From assembly GCF_000689255.1 (NCBI RefSeq), contig NZ_HG964446.1:3702734-3766733 (forward strand): a stretch of DNA of 64,000 nucleotides, given 5' to 3'. The DNA comes from Mycobacterium triplex (GTDB lineage: Bacteria; Actinomycetota; Actinomycetes; Mycobacteriales; Mycobacteriaceae). A model generated the notes under the pieces. It had not been told where the DNA came from and made no database searches. It saw only the letters and a list, made by a program, of their open reading frames with translations. Of the stretch, positions 54,630 to 62,374 are shown in pieces. How positions within the stretch are numbered: position 1 is the stretch's first letter; the number at the start of each line of letters is the position of its first letter. The position numbers and the translations under genes are program-made.

Positions 54630-54658
54630 TTGACCAGCGTCGGCGGCAGGGTTAGCCT
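54630..54658 (+). promoter_or_regulatory. promoter-like element, copy 2 (TTGACC - 17 - TAGCCT)
   Basis: GACGGTGAATTGACC, 17 bases, then GGTTAGCCTC. Both blocks are shared with 52274-52303, while the spacer differs. It lies 104 bases before the ATG of the 308-residue gene. Confidence 0.55.
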
Positions 54659-54762
54659 CGCCACCAGGGCAAAAGGGGGAACCTAGTGATGTTGGCCGAC
54701 GCTGTTTCGCGAGCGGAGCGTATCTCGGGATCGTTCCACTCGCCGTCGCGCGGGAGGGCGTC

Positions 54763-55689
54763 ATGAGCGGTGACGATGAGATTCGAATTATCCTCGAGCA
54801 CTTGGCCAAGTTGAGTGGGGGTCCGCCGCCCCCGGGGATCACACCCGATCAGCTGGCTACGGGAACGGTGCCTTTGAGTCAGCTGTTGAGAGCTCTGGGC
54901 CTTGCGGCCAATGGCGGTGATCCCGGCGACATCGGCGACGCTCAAACCGGATATGCCGAACGCGACGCAAAAGTCGGTGACGCCATGGCCAAATTCCCTG
55001 CGAACGAAGCAGAGTCCGCCGGCAAGTTGGGTGGAGCCGGCAGCCCCGCCGAGATGGCTCAGCAGATTCCGCAGATGATCTCCGGCGTTGCAGGCGGCAT
55101 ATCGGGCGCCATGCAAGGTTTACTCCAACCGTTGAGCCAACTTCCGCAGCAGGCCGCTCAGATCGGTCAGCAAATGATGCAAGCCGGTATGGGTGCGATG
55201 CAACACGGCGGAGAAGCGGCTGCAGTTGGCGAGGCTATTCCCGGTGAGCTAACGGGCTCGGCGAGCGGCGCCGGCGGAGGCGGTGGCGGTTTGGGTGGCG
55301 GCGGGCTCGGCACCACGACGCCGACTGGGGGTCTCAACCCGCTCCCCGCTCCTTCGGCCGGTACCGAGCCCGCGTCGTCGCGTGCCACCTCGGTCCCGCC
55401 ACCAAGTGCGGCGGCGCCGACTGGCCCCCCGCGGGGCGGGATGGGCGCGATGCCGATGATGCCGCCGGGTGCGATGCACGCTGGCACTGGGGGTAAAGAC
55501 GAGAAGCCCGATACGAAACGTATTGTGGCGCCGACAGTTAAGAACGGCGCGCCGGTCCAGGGCCGTATCACCACACCGCCGCCGGCTCCCGAGGTCGTCA
55601 AACGTGTTGAGGGCAAACCGGTTGCGAGTCGACGCATCATCCTGCCCGACCAGAAGCGTGACGAAGATGACCCCAACTCAAGCCGCTAG
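54763..55689 (+). CDS. Gly/Pro/Met-rich ESX-associated-type hypothetical protein
   Basis: A 308-residue protein from ATG 54763 with GGGAGG upstream. An N-terminal helical segment (DDEIRIILEHLAKLSGG) leads to a Gln/Met-rich amphipathic region (AQQIPQMISGVAGGISGAMQGLLQPLSQLPQQ), a glycine run and a proline-rich tail ending in charged residues (ILPDQKRDEDDPNSSR). No enzyme motif, signal peptide or helix long enough to span the membrane. In size and style it resembles M. tuberculosis Rv2083. Likely exported or a scaffold, by context. Confidence 0.75.
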   Translation: MSGDDEIRIILEHLAKLSGGPPPPGITPDQLATGTVPLSQLLRALGLAANGGDPGDIGDAQTGYAERDAKVGDAMAKFPANEAESAGKLGGAGSPAEMAQQIPQMISGVAGGISGAMQGLLQPLSQLPQQAAQIGQQMMQAGMGAMQHGGEAAAVGEAIPGELTGSASGAGGGGGGLGGGGLGTTTPTGGLNPLPAPSAGTEPASSRATSVPPPSAAAPTGPPRGGMGAMPMMPPGAMHAGTGGKDEKPDTKRIVAPTVKNGAPVQGRITTPPPAPEVVKRVEGKPVASRRIILPDQKRDEDDPNSSR

Positions 55690-55807
55690 ACGATTGTTGT
55701 CCGGGTTAAAGCCACCGCCAGATCCCTTGCAATACAGTCGGATAACGATTGCAAACCGCCGCTTTTCCACCAAAACGCACATTACCTCCGTAATCGTGGA
55801 CGAGCGA

Positions 55808-55813
55808 TAGGAT
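55808..55813 (+). promoter_or_regulatory. candidate -10 (TAGGAT) for leaderless start at 55820
   Basis: GCGATAGGATCA places TAGGAT six bases before GTG 55820, so transcription would begin at or next to the start codon. The same layout occurs at 56570-56575. Confidence 0.5.
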
Positions 55814-55819
55814 CAGCCC

Positions 55820-56362
55820 GTGTCGCACCTCACTCCGCCTCCGCCTATACCGCCCTCACCGCAACCTTGGCCAGCGTCGTCGACGGTCCCACGGACGCGA
55901 CAGTGGCCAATGTTCGCATTCTTGCTAGTCGCCCTCTTGGTGACGCTGGCCGTTGCGATCGCCGGCTGGTTTCGACCGCTGCCCGCGAAACAGACTCCCC
56001 CGCCGACATATTCGAGCCAGCAGATTGCGGACGCGAAGACTGCTATCTGCGCGGCGTACCAGCAAGTGCGTAAAGCCGGAGACTTGGCTGGCGCGCGAAG
56101 CGGAGGTAGTGACCCGATGGGACTGCTCGCGGTAGCAACGAGCTCACGGCAGGTCTTCGACGCAGGTAGCCGCTACCTATCCACCAAGCTCGCCGAGCAG
56201 CCAGCGACACCACCCGATCTCGCTGCCGCGATTCAGAAGCTAGCCAACATCTATCAACAGCTCGCAATTGACTACCTTGCTGAGGCGCCTGATTCAGAGA
56301 CGAACCCACTAATACGCGCCGGAACTGATGCGCACACAACAATCGAAGGTCTGTGCAAATGA
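55820..56362 (+). CDS. single-pass membrane protein, Pro-rich N-terminus
   Basis: A 180-residue protein from GTG 55820. A short proline-rich cytoplasmic head (MSHLTPPPPIPPSPQPWP) and one membrane helix (FAFLLVALLVTLAVAIAGWF, about 31-51) precede an extracytoplasmic helical domain with two cysteines (TAICAAYQQV and the C-terminal GLCK) that could form a disulfide. Similar anchored proteins accompany mycobacterial secretion loci. Function unknown. The start is supported by a -10-like TAGGAT exactly six bases before it, with no Shine-Dalgarno sequence. Confidence 0.75.
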   Translation: MSHLTPPPPIPPSPQPWPASSTVPRTRQWPMFAFLLVALLVTLAVAIAGWFRPLPAKQTPPPTYSSQQIADAKTAICAAYQQVRKAGDLAGARSGGSDPMGLLAVATSSRQVFDAGSRYLSTKLAEQPATPPDLAAAIQKLANIYQQLAIDYLAEAPDSETNPLIRAGTDAHTTIEGLCK

Positions 56363-56569
56363 TAATGCCACCCGACTGACCACGCTGCTGATCGTTGCGT
56401 AATTCTGCAATTTCTTAATATCCGAGCTAAAAGTCAATGATGCTAAACAAAATCGCTAAAGTTGATTTGAGGGCATTTTTACTTGAGACCCAATCCAGCT
56501 CGTGCACTAATCCGAATCGCTCTTGCCAGCTTCAACGCACGAGTGACTAGCGCCGCCACGGATAAGCGA

Positions 56570-56575
56570 TACGAT
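56570..56575 (+). promoter_or_regulatory. candidate -10 (TACGAT) for leaderless start at 56582
   Basis: GCGATACGATCA has the same flanks and the same six-base distance to GTG as the element at 55808. The stretch from 56363 to 56569 is AT-rich for this genome, and I see no gene in it. Confidence 0.5.
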
Positions 56576-56581
56576 CAAACC

Positions 56582-56926
56582 GTGTTGGACTTGGCACCTC
56601 CACCCCACGCGCCAACCGGACCAGCCACCTGGTTACGAGCGGGTGGTGCACCCGCTCGGCGACGTCGACGGCGCTTGCGCGCGTTGCTGATCGATGCCCT
56701 CCGGGCGACGGGTGATGCGGCTATGAACAGCTCGTTCCGACCATTGCCTACGCAACCGACATGCTGTGGCAAAATAGCCGTTGAGACTAAAATGACGGCA
56801 TGTTTGGTCTGCGAAGAAGTCGACAAAGCGATCACAGCGACTGTTGCGCGAGGCGAACGAACTGGCCTGACGACCCAACTAGTGATCGCAGCTGAGAGCC
56901 GACAAACGCTGCTGGCGGTTCAATAA
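56582..56926 (+). CDS. small Arg-rich hypothetical protein with CxxC
   Basis: A 114-residue protein if started at GTG 56582; the frame is open from 56483. It has an arginine cluster (ARRRRRRLRA), CC in PTCCGKI and a CLVC pair that could bind metal. I do not recognise a family. The stop overlaps the ATG of the 713-residue gene (TAATG), which supports its being translated. The start at 56582 is preferred because of the six-base-spaced -10-like TACGAT, implying a leaderless transcript. Confidence 0.6.
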   Translation: MLDLAPPPHAPTGPATWLRAGGAPARRRRRRLRALLIDALRATGDAAMNSSFRPLPTQPTCCGKIAVETKMTACLVCEEVDKAITATVARGERTGLTTQLVIAAESRQTLLAVQ

Positions 56927-59067
56927 TGCTTCCGCCCGGAGAATGGTCGATCTATATTGTTGGTGATCAGTGGGTAGATGACCAAGACTTAATGGCGCTT
57001 TCTCAAGGCAAGCTGAATCGTGAAAACATTAAGACTGAATTTTCAAAGTATGGAAATGTCCTGCGCGTCGCCCAAACCGGGCCACTCGCAGACCAACGCG
57101 GATTTACCGCTGACGATCTCCGCGACGCCTTCCGGCGGGGTGAACAACAAGCACGGCTGGTGGCCGAAAAAAATGGTACTAAGCAGGGGGCATACGGCAC
57201 CGCCTACGACAGCATCGTTAGCCTGCGACATGACCTGACCAATTTGGCCGCGGAGGGCAATCAACGGATCAAAGAGATCCAGGACTCCAAGGAACCCGTG
57301 CAAGCGAAGGTCCCGCAGATCATTGCCGCAATACACCAGTATCGAGCGCTAGCCAGCATCACCGCAGCGAAATACGCCGGAAATGTACTGGACGCCATGC
57401 AGACAGTTCTCGATTCAGAAGGAACTGGTCTTTCGGCGCGCCAATTCGCGCAAGCTCAGGGCTTGGACGTCGGCCAGATATTTAAGCCTCCCGTCGACGA
57501 TGAGATTCTCCAAGACCATGTGCTCAAGGCGATGAACCAACACGATTCGCCCATGGGTTTGGTCAACGGCGCCAAACTTCCACCAGAACAGACCCCTACT
57601 GCTCCTGAGCCGCCGATGCCTCTGGCGCATAACGCGAGTTTCCAGACTGGCAGCCCCCCGATGGAATCTTCGCCCGCTGCAACTCCATCACCGATGAAGC
57701 TCGCTAGCAACGCGAAACTTTCAGGTCCGCAAGCCCCACCAGGAGGGCCCACACCGGCCGCGGGCCCTATGCCGACTCCATCCGCTCCGATCCGGACCGG
57801 CGGCTCGATGCCCAGCGCGCCAATGATGAGCCCACCCAGCCCGAGCCTCCATGGAGCTGGCGCAACACCCCTCGCCGGCGCGTCAGCCGCCCCTACGAGC
57901 CCCGTCCAACCGGTCACCCCGGCCGACTTGATGCACAGCTTCGACAAGGGAATGCAAGCAGGGACACCGATTTCGGCGACGGCCGGTGCGATGCCGCCAC
58001 CTCAACCCCCGGAGCCACAATCCCCGCCGACGACGCCAGTCTCCGGAATGGGCAGCGTCCCGGTCAACACACCGGCATATGAGGCGCCGCCGGTCGCGCA
58101 TGCGGCAGCCCCCGATCCGACCCCGGCACCACAGGTCGTCGCGGGACCACAGGCACCGGCTGTCCCGGCCGCGCCCACGCCCGCGGGCCCGCTGCCGGCT
58201 TACGCGTCCGACATACGGCCGACCATCCCAGCGGCCTCCCCTCCCGTCGTGCCGTCGAGCGCGCCACCGTCAGCGATCGCAAGCTCCGCGCCGGTCCATC
58301 CCTCAGCTGGACAAGCCGGCGCCGCTGGCCCCACTGTGGTTCGTCAAACGCCTGCCCCGCCGCCGCCGTCGTCGCCGTCAAGCCTGGGTACCGAGGCCGT
58401 CATGGCCACCGCGACCGGCGCGGCCGCCGGAGCCGCATCGGCCAATGCGACGGCGCGGGCACGGTTGCAAAGACTCGTGTCCGCCGTCGCCCGTCAGCAA
58501 CCCCGATTGGCCTGGGCCGCCGGCGACCGTCCCGATGAAACTACCGTGCTCACAACCGATCTCGCGAGCGGCTGGATTCCGCCCGGTATCGAGCTGCCGG
58601 CCGCGGTCACCCTGCTGTCCCCCGAACGCCGCCGCGGCAACATCGAAACCCTGCTCGGCGAAGTAACTCTCGCTGCCGGCTATACCCCGATTCACCACGT
58701 TCCCGAGGAAGACGAGCCGGTCCCCACATCGCCACGTCCGCGGCGTGTGCCCGAAATCGACGAGCTCGGTTGGGAACTCAACCAGGCGACTCAGTGGCGC
58801 GACGGCCTACCCAGGCTGGCTCACACGCTAGCAAAGGCCGCCACCGGCGGTACCGGGGTGCTCGACAAAGAGGTCGAACTGTTGCAAACCCATCTCAAAG
58901 AGGTCAGCACCCGCGTTCTGGACAGCTACCCCGACAACGTCGACCCCCACGACGTCGGCAGCTGGCAGCTACTGGCGGCAATCGAAGCGCTTGTGGCAGG
59001 CGACAAGTCGGCCGCCAACTATCACCTCGCCTGGTTCCAGGCCTGCAGCAACACGATTCAGCACTGA
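56926..59067 (+). CDS. large Pro/Ala-rich protein, Rv2082-like
   Basis: A 713-residue protein. The N-terminal 200 residues are helical and charged (MLPPGEWSIYIVGDQWVDDQDL..., IIAAIHQYRALASITAAKY). The middle 215-500 is low-complexity Pro/Ala/Ser with repeated short blocks (MPLAHNASF, MKLASNAKL, MGLVNGAKL). The C-terminal 200 residues form a folded domain (ARLQRLVSAVARQQPRLAWAAGDRP, ...LLAAIEALVAGDKSAANYHLAWFQAC). The layout resembles M. tuberculosis Rv2082 as I recall it. No enzyme motif. Translationally coupled to the small upstream gene, and followed after 14 bases by a DUF2563 gene. It could be a secretion-associated scaffold or substrate. Confidence 0.8.
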   Translation: MLPPGEWSIYIVGDQWVDDQDLMALSQGKLNRENIKTEFSKYGNVLRVAQTGPLADQRGFTADDLRDAFRRGEQQARLVAEKNGTKQGAYGTAYDSIVSLRHDLTNLAAEGNQRIKEIQDSKEPVQAKVPQIIAAIHQYRALASITAAKYAGNVLDAMQTVLDSEGTGLSARQFAQAQGLDVGQIFKPPVDDEILQDHVLKAMNQHDSPMGLVNGAKLPPEQTPTAPEPPMPLAHNASFQTGSPPMESSPAATPSPMKLASNAKLSGPQAPPGGPTPAAGPMPTPSAPIRTGGSMPSAPMMSPPSPSLHGAGATPLAGASAAPTSPVQPVTPADLMHSFDKGMQAGTPISATAGAMPPPQPPEPQSPPTTPVSGMGSVPVNTPAYEAPPVAHAAAPDPTPAPQVVAGPQAPAVPAAPTPAGPLPAYASDIRPTIPAASPPVVPSSAPPSAIASSAPVHPSAGQAGAAGPTVVRQTPAPPPPSSPSSLGTEAVMATATGAAAGAASANATARARLQRLVSAVARQQPRLAWAAGDRPDETTVLTTDLASGWIPPGIELPAAVTLLSPERRRGNIETLLGEVTLAAGYTPIHHVPEEDEPVPTSPRPRRVPEIDELGWELNQATQWRDGLPRLAHTLAKAATGGTGVLDKEVELLQTHLKEVSTRVLDSYPDNVDPHDVGSWQLLAAIEALVAGDKSAANYHLAWFQACSNTIQH

Positions 59068-59081
59068 CGAAAGGGGCGGCG

Positions 59082-59387
59082 GTGTTCGTCGACACGGGAT
59101 TACTGCACTCAGGCGGAAGCCAGTCGCACCGCGCGGGTGGTCATGCCCAGGACGCGGCCGAACGCCTGTCCCGCGGACCATTGATGTCGGGAATGTTCGG
59201 TGACTTTGACGCCGCCGACGCGTTTCACACAGCGATAACCCTCGCCCACGGCAAGCACGTGAAAAACCTTCAAACCCATGGGGAAACGCTGACATCGATC
59301 GGCGGCAAGGCACACCAGGCCGCCGCAGAATTCACCGGCATGGAGGCGCACAACTCCGCGGACCTGCGGGCCGTGCGACCCAGCTAG
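59082..59387 (+). CDS. DUF2563 family protein
   Basis: A 101-residue protein from GTG 59082 with AAAGGGG upstream; the open frame to the left is a shadow of the previous gene. VFVDTGLLHSGGSQSHRAGGHA, LSRGPLMSGMFGDFDAADAFH and AAAEFTGMEAHN match the mycobacterial DUF2563 family, small helical proteins near secretion-linked genes, including M. tuberculosis Rv2078 as I recall. Function unknown; its size and helical content resemble WXG100 partners, but there is no WxG. Its stop overlaps the pepE stop by four bases. Confidence 0.85.
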   Translation: MFVDTGLLHSGGSQSHRAGGHAQDAAERLSRGPLMSGMFGDFDAADAFHTAITLAHGKHVKNLQTHGETLTSIGGKAHQAAAEFTGMEAHNSADLRAVRPS

Positions 59388-60511
59388 CCCACCGGTACCA
59401 CGACCAGTTCGTGCGGCCGGTTGTTGACCGGCAATGCGCCATCCTCGGTCACCACGACGATGTCTTCGATACGGGCGCCCCAACTCCCCGGAAAGTAGAT
59501 GCCCGGCTCGATCGAAAAGGCCATCCCCGCAGTCAAAGGCAGATTGTTGCCGCTGACGATGTAGGGCTCCTCGTGCACCGAGAGCCCGATGCCGTGGCCG
59601 GTGCGATGCACGAAAAACTCGGCAAGCCCGGCTGAGGCCAACACCTCGCGCGCTGCGGCGTCGACCTGCTCGGCGGTCACCCCCGGACGAACCGCCTCAA
59701 GAGCCGCCTCTTGGGCTCGCTGCAGCACCGAATACTGTTGTGCCACATCGGCAGAAGGCTCCCCCAAGCTGTAGGTGCGCGTCGAGTCGGAATGGTATCC
59801 GGGTTCGTAGGCTCCCCCGATGTCGACGACGACGATGTCGCCAGCCCGCAGTTCGCGATCGGAAAAACTGTGGTGCGGGTCGGCACCATGCGGGCCGGAG
59901 CCGACGATGATGAACGACACCTCCGAATGCCCCTCGGCGACAATGGCTTCGGCGATATCCGCGGCGACGTCGGCCTCGGTGCGGCCCGGGATCAAGAACT
60001 CGGGCACCCGGGCATGCACGCGGTCGATGGCCGAGCCGGCCTTGCGCAGCGCGTCGATCTCGCACTGCTCCTTGACCATCCGCAGCGTGCGCAAGATGTC
60101 GGTGGCCAACACCGGCGTCACGCCAAAAGCCCCGGCTAGCGGCAACAGATGCAGCGCCGGCATCGAATCGGTGACAGCTGTCGCCAAGAGACCACCACCC
60201 AACGCCGCGAGAACCAGCCGATACGGATCGTCGCCGTCGACCCAATCGCGCACCGCCAAACCCAGTTCCGCGATCGCCGAACCCTTCAGCGAGGCCAGCT
60301 CCAGCCGCGGCACCACGACCGTTGGATCGCCGAAGGCCGGCACCACCAGCGCGGTCAGCCGCTCGAACGTCTGCGCGCGCGAGCCGCTGAGGTAGCGCAG
60401 GTCGTATCCCGGGGTGATCACCAGGCCATCGAGCCCGGCCTCGGCGGTCGCGGCGGCGGCGGCTGCCAGGCGACGGGCATAGACCTCGGCGCCGAATCGG
60501 TGAGAGTCCAT
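59384..60511 (-). CDS. pepE: Xaa-Pro dipeptidase PepE (M24 family)
   Basis: A 375-residue protein from ATG 60511, the usual length. After an N-terminal creatinase-like domain, the M24 pita-bread domain shows the dinuclear metal site: VVVDIGG and YHSDSTRTY (Asp), HRTGHGIGLSVHE (His), SIEPGIYFPG (Glu) and IEDIVVV (Glu). Such enzymes cleave dipeptides with C-terminal proline in the cytosol, using Mn or Co. Divergent from the exonuclease gene with about 100 bases between starts. Equivalent to Rv2089c. Confidence 0.95.
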   Translation of the reverse strand: MDSHRFGAEVYARRLAAAAAATAEAGLDGLVITPGYDLRYLSGSRAQTFERLTALVVPAFGDPTVVVPRLELASLKGSAIAELGLAVRDWVDGDDPYRLVLAALGGGLLATAVTDSMPALHLLPLAGAFGVTPVLATDILRTLRMVKEQCEIDALRKAGSAIDRVHARVPEFLIPGRTEADVAADIAEAIVAEGHSEVSFIIVGSGPHGADPHHSFSDRELRAGDIVVVDIGGAYEPGYHSDSTRTYSLGEPSADVAQQYSVLQRAQEAALEAVRPGVTAEQVDAAAREVLASAGLAEFFVHRTGHGIGLSVHEEPYIVSGNNLPLTAGMAFSIEPGIYFPGSWGARIEDIVVVTEDGALPVNNRPHELVVVPVG

Positions 60512-60614
60512 GGCAGCCAGGCTAACCGCACGTGCCGAACGTCGAGTTGATGTGGTGTTTTTGCCGGATGGGCGACAACAAGTCGACGTTCGACACCATG
60601 AAAAGATAAGCCGC

Positions 60615-61571
60615 ATGCCCGCACCTCTGTGCCTCCTCGACGGCGCCAGCATGTGGTTCCGCTCGTATTTCGGGGTGCCGTCGTCGATCACCGCCCCCGA
60701 CGGCCGGCCGGTCAACGCCGTCCGCGGCTTCATCGACTCGATGGCCGTGGTCATCGCCCAGCAGCGGCCGAAAAGGCTGGCCGTCTGCCTGGACCTGGAT
60801 TGGCGACCGCAGTTCCGGGTCGACCTGATCCCGTCGTACAAGGCGCATCGGGTGGCCGAGCCCGAACCCGAAGGCACACCCGACATCGAGGAAGTGCCCG
60901 ACGACCTGTCGCCGCAGGTCGACATCATCATGGCGCTGCTGGACGCATTCGGGATTCCGACGGCCGGTTCGGAGGGTTTCGAGGCCGACGATGTGCTGGG
61001 CACGTTGGCCGCCCGGGAACGCCACGACCCGGTCGTCGTGGTCAGCGGGGATCGCGACCTGTTGCAGGTGGTGGCCGACGATCCGGTCCCGGTGCGGGTG
61101 CTCTACCTGGGTCGCGGCCTGGCCAAAGCCACCCTGTTCGGGCCAAAAGAGGTCGCTGAAAACTATTCAGTGCCCGTCGAGCGGGCCGGGCCGGCCTACG
61201 CGGAACTCGCGCTGCTGCGCGGCGATCCGTCCGACGGCCTGCCCGGTGTGCCGGGCGTCGGTGAGAAGACGGCCGCCACCCTGCTGGCTCAACACGGCTC
61301 GCTGGATCAGATCCTGGCCGCCGCCCACGACCCGAAATCCAAGATCGCCAAGGGCTTGCGCGCCAAACTGCTGGGCGCGACCGACTACATCGAAGCCGCC
61401 GGTCGGGTGGTGCGGGTGGCCACCGACGCGCCGATCACGCTGTCGACACGCACCGACGAGCTACCCCTGGTCGCCGCGGACCCGCAGCGCACCGCCGCGC
61501 TGGCGACGGAATATGGTGTGGGGTCCTCGATTGCGCGTCTGCAGAAAGCGCTCGACTCGTTGCCGCAGTGA
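60615..61571 (+). CDS. 5'-3' exonuclease (PolA N-terminal type)
   Basis: A 318-residue protein from ATG 60615, where the family begins (MPAPLCLLDGASMWFRSYFG). It has the acidic metal-binding residues of the PIN-like 5' nuclease domain (CLDLDWRPQFR, GFEADDVLGTL, VVSGDRDLLQVV) and the helix-hairpin-helix GDPSDGLPGVPGVGEKTAATLL that grips DNA. No polymerase domain is present, so it is a stand-alone flap/5' exonuclease, probably acting in repair or RNA primer removal. Equivalent to Rv2090. Converges on the DUF4333 gene with one base between the stops. Confidence 0.95.
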   Translation: MPAPLCLLDGASMWFRSYFGVPSSITAPDGRPVNAVRGFIDSMAVVIAQQRPKRLAVCLDLDWRPQFRVDLIPSYKAHRVAEPEPEGTPDIEEVPDDLSPQVDIIMALLDAFGIPTAGSEGFEADDVLGTLAARERHDPVVVVSGDRDLLQVVADDPVPVRVLYLGRGLAKATLFGPKEVAENYSVPVERAGPAYAELALLRGDPSDGLPGVPGVGEKTAATLLAQHGSLDQILAAAHDPKSKIAKGLRAKLLGATDYIEAAGRVVRVATDAPITLSTRTDELPLVAADPQRTAALATEYGVGSSIARLQKALDSLPQ

Positions 61572-61572
61572 G

Positions 61573-62319
61573 TTACTGCGGCCGGCCGACCTCGTAGGTG
61601 CCCTTGTCGTCCTGGAAGGTCACGGTCACCTTCTTCTGAGCACCGTCGATGCTGACGCTGCAGTCGAAGGTGGCACCCTTTGTCACGGTGGGGTCGGCGC
61701 CGTTGTTGCACTTGACGTCTTTGACGTTCTTGGCGCCGTATCCGTTCGTCTCATCGGTCAGGACCTGCTGCACGCCGCTTTGCGCCTTGTTGATGTCCAG
61801 CTTGGTGGTGACGAAAAAGCCGGGCTCCCAGAAACCGAGCACCAGCACGATCGCGATCAGCAGAAAGGCGACCGCACCGGCCACGCCACCGATCAGCGCC
61901 ATCGAGCGCTTCTTCTGCGGCTGACCCGGGTACTGCTGCGGGTACTGGCCGGGCTGGCCGTATTGCCCCGGCTGACCGTACTGGCCCGGCTGGCCATACT
62001 GCCCGGGCTGCTGACCGTACTGGCCCGGCTGCGCGTACTGCCCGGGCTGGCCGTATTGCCCCGGCTGGCCATACTGGCCGTATCCCGGCTGCTGTTGCTG
62101 GGGATAGGGCTGGTAGGCGTGCTCAGTCGGCTGCTGGTACTGCGGATACTCGGCGGGCGGGGTGTATGCCGGCGCCTGCCAGGTCCCCTCCTGCGCCGAC
62201 GGTTGCTGCTGCCAGGGTGAGCCCACCTGGCCGATCTGAGTCGGTTCCTGGGAGCGATCGCCACCCTCGCCGGGCGGTTGCCACTGCTGGCCAGGGTCCG
62301 ATCCCTGCGGTCCGCTCAT
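61573..62319 (-). CDS. DUF4333 single-pass membrane protein with GQYGQP repeats
   Basis: A 248-residue protein. Residues 1-135 are Gln/Pro/Gly/Tyr-rich and disordered, including a run of GQYGQP-type repeats (79-127). One membrane helix follows (MALIGGVAGAVAFLLIAIVLVLGF, about 140-163). The extracytoplasmic C-terminal domain (TTKLDINKAQSGVQQVLTDE, VKCNNGADPTVTKGATFDC, VSIDGAQKKVTVTFQDD) has two cysteines likely to form a disulfide and fits DUF4333. Equivalent to Rv2091c. Function unknown; the repeat-rich N-terminus faces the cytoplasm if topology follows the positive-inside rule (PQKKRS before the helix). Confidence 0.9.
   Translation of the reverse strand: MSGPQGSDPGQQWQPPGEGGDRSQEPTQIGQVGSPWQQQPSAQEGTWQAPAYTPPAEYPQYQQPTEHAYQPYPQQQQPGYGQYGQPGQYGQPGQYAQPGQYGQQPGQYGQPGQYGQPGQYGQPGQYPQQYPGQPQKKRSMALIGGVAGAVAFLLIAIVLVLGFWEPGFFVTTKLDINKAQSGVQQVLTDETNGYGAKNVKDVKCNNGADPTVTKGATFDCSVSIDGAQKKVTVTFQDDKGTYEVGRPQ
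61939..62085 (-). repeat. tandem 18-bp repeat tract coding GQYGQP
   Basis: Roughly eight imperfect copies of an 18-base unit coding GQYGQP, with variants GQYAQP and GQYGQQP. Copy number is likely to vary between strains. Confidence 0.85.
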
Positions 62320-62374
62320 CGTTTCTCCTCAATCGCCTTGTGTCTTGGCCCTGTAACGGTAGCTCGGAGCCAGC

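Noticed and set aside
61939..62085. CRISPR-like repeat array
   Set aside because: The repeats are contiguous 18-base coding units without spacers and translate to GQYGQP.
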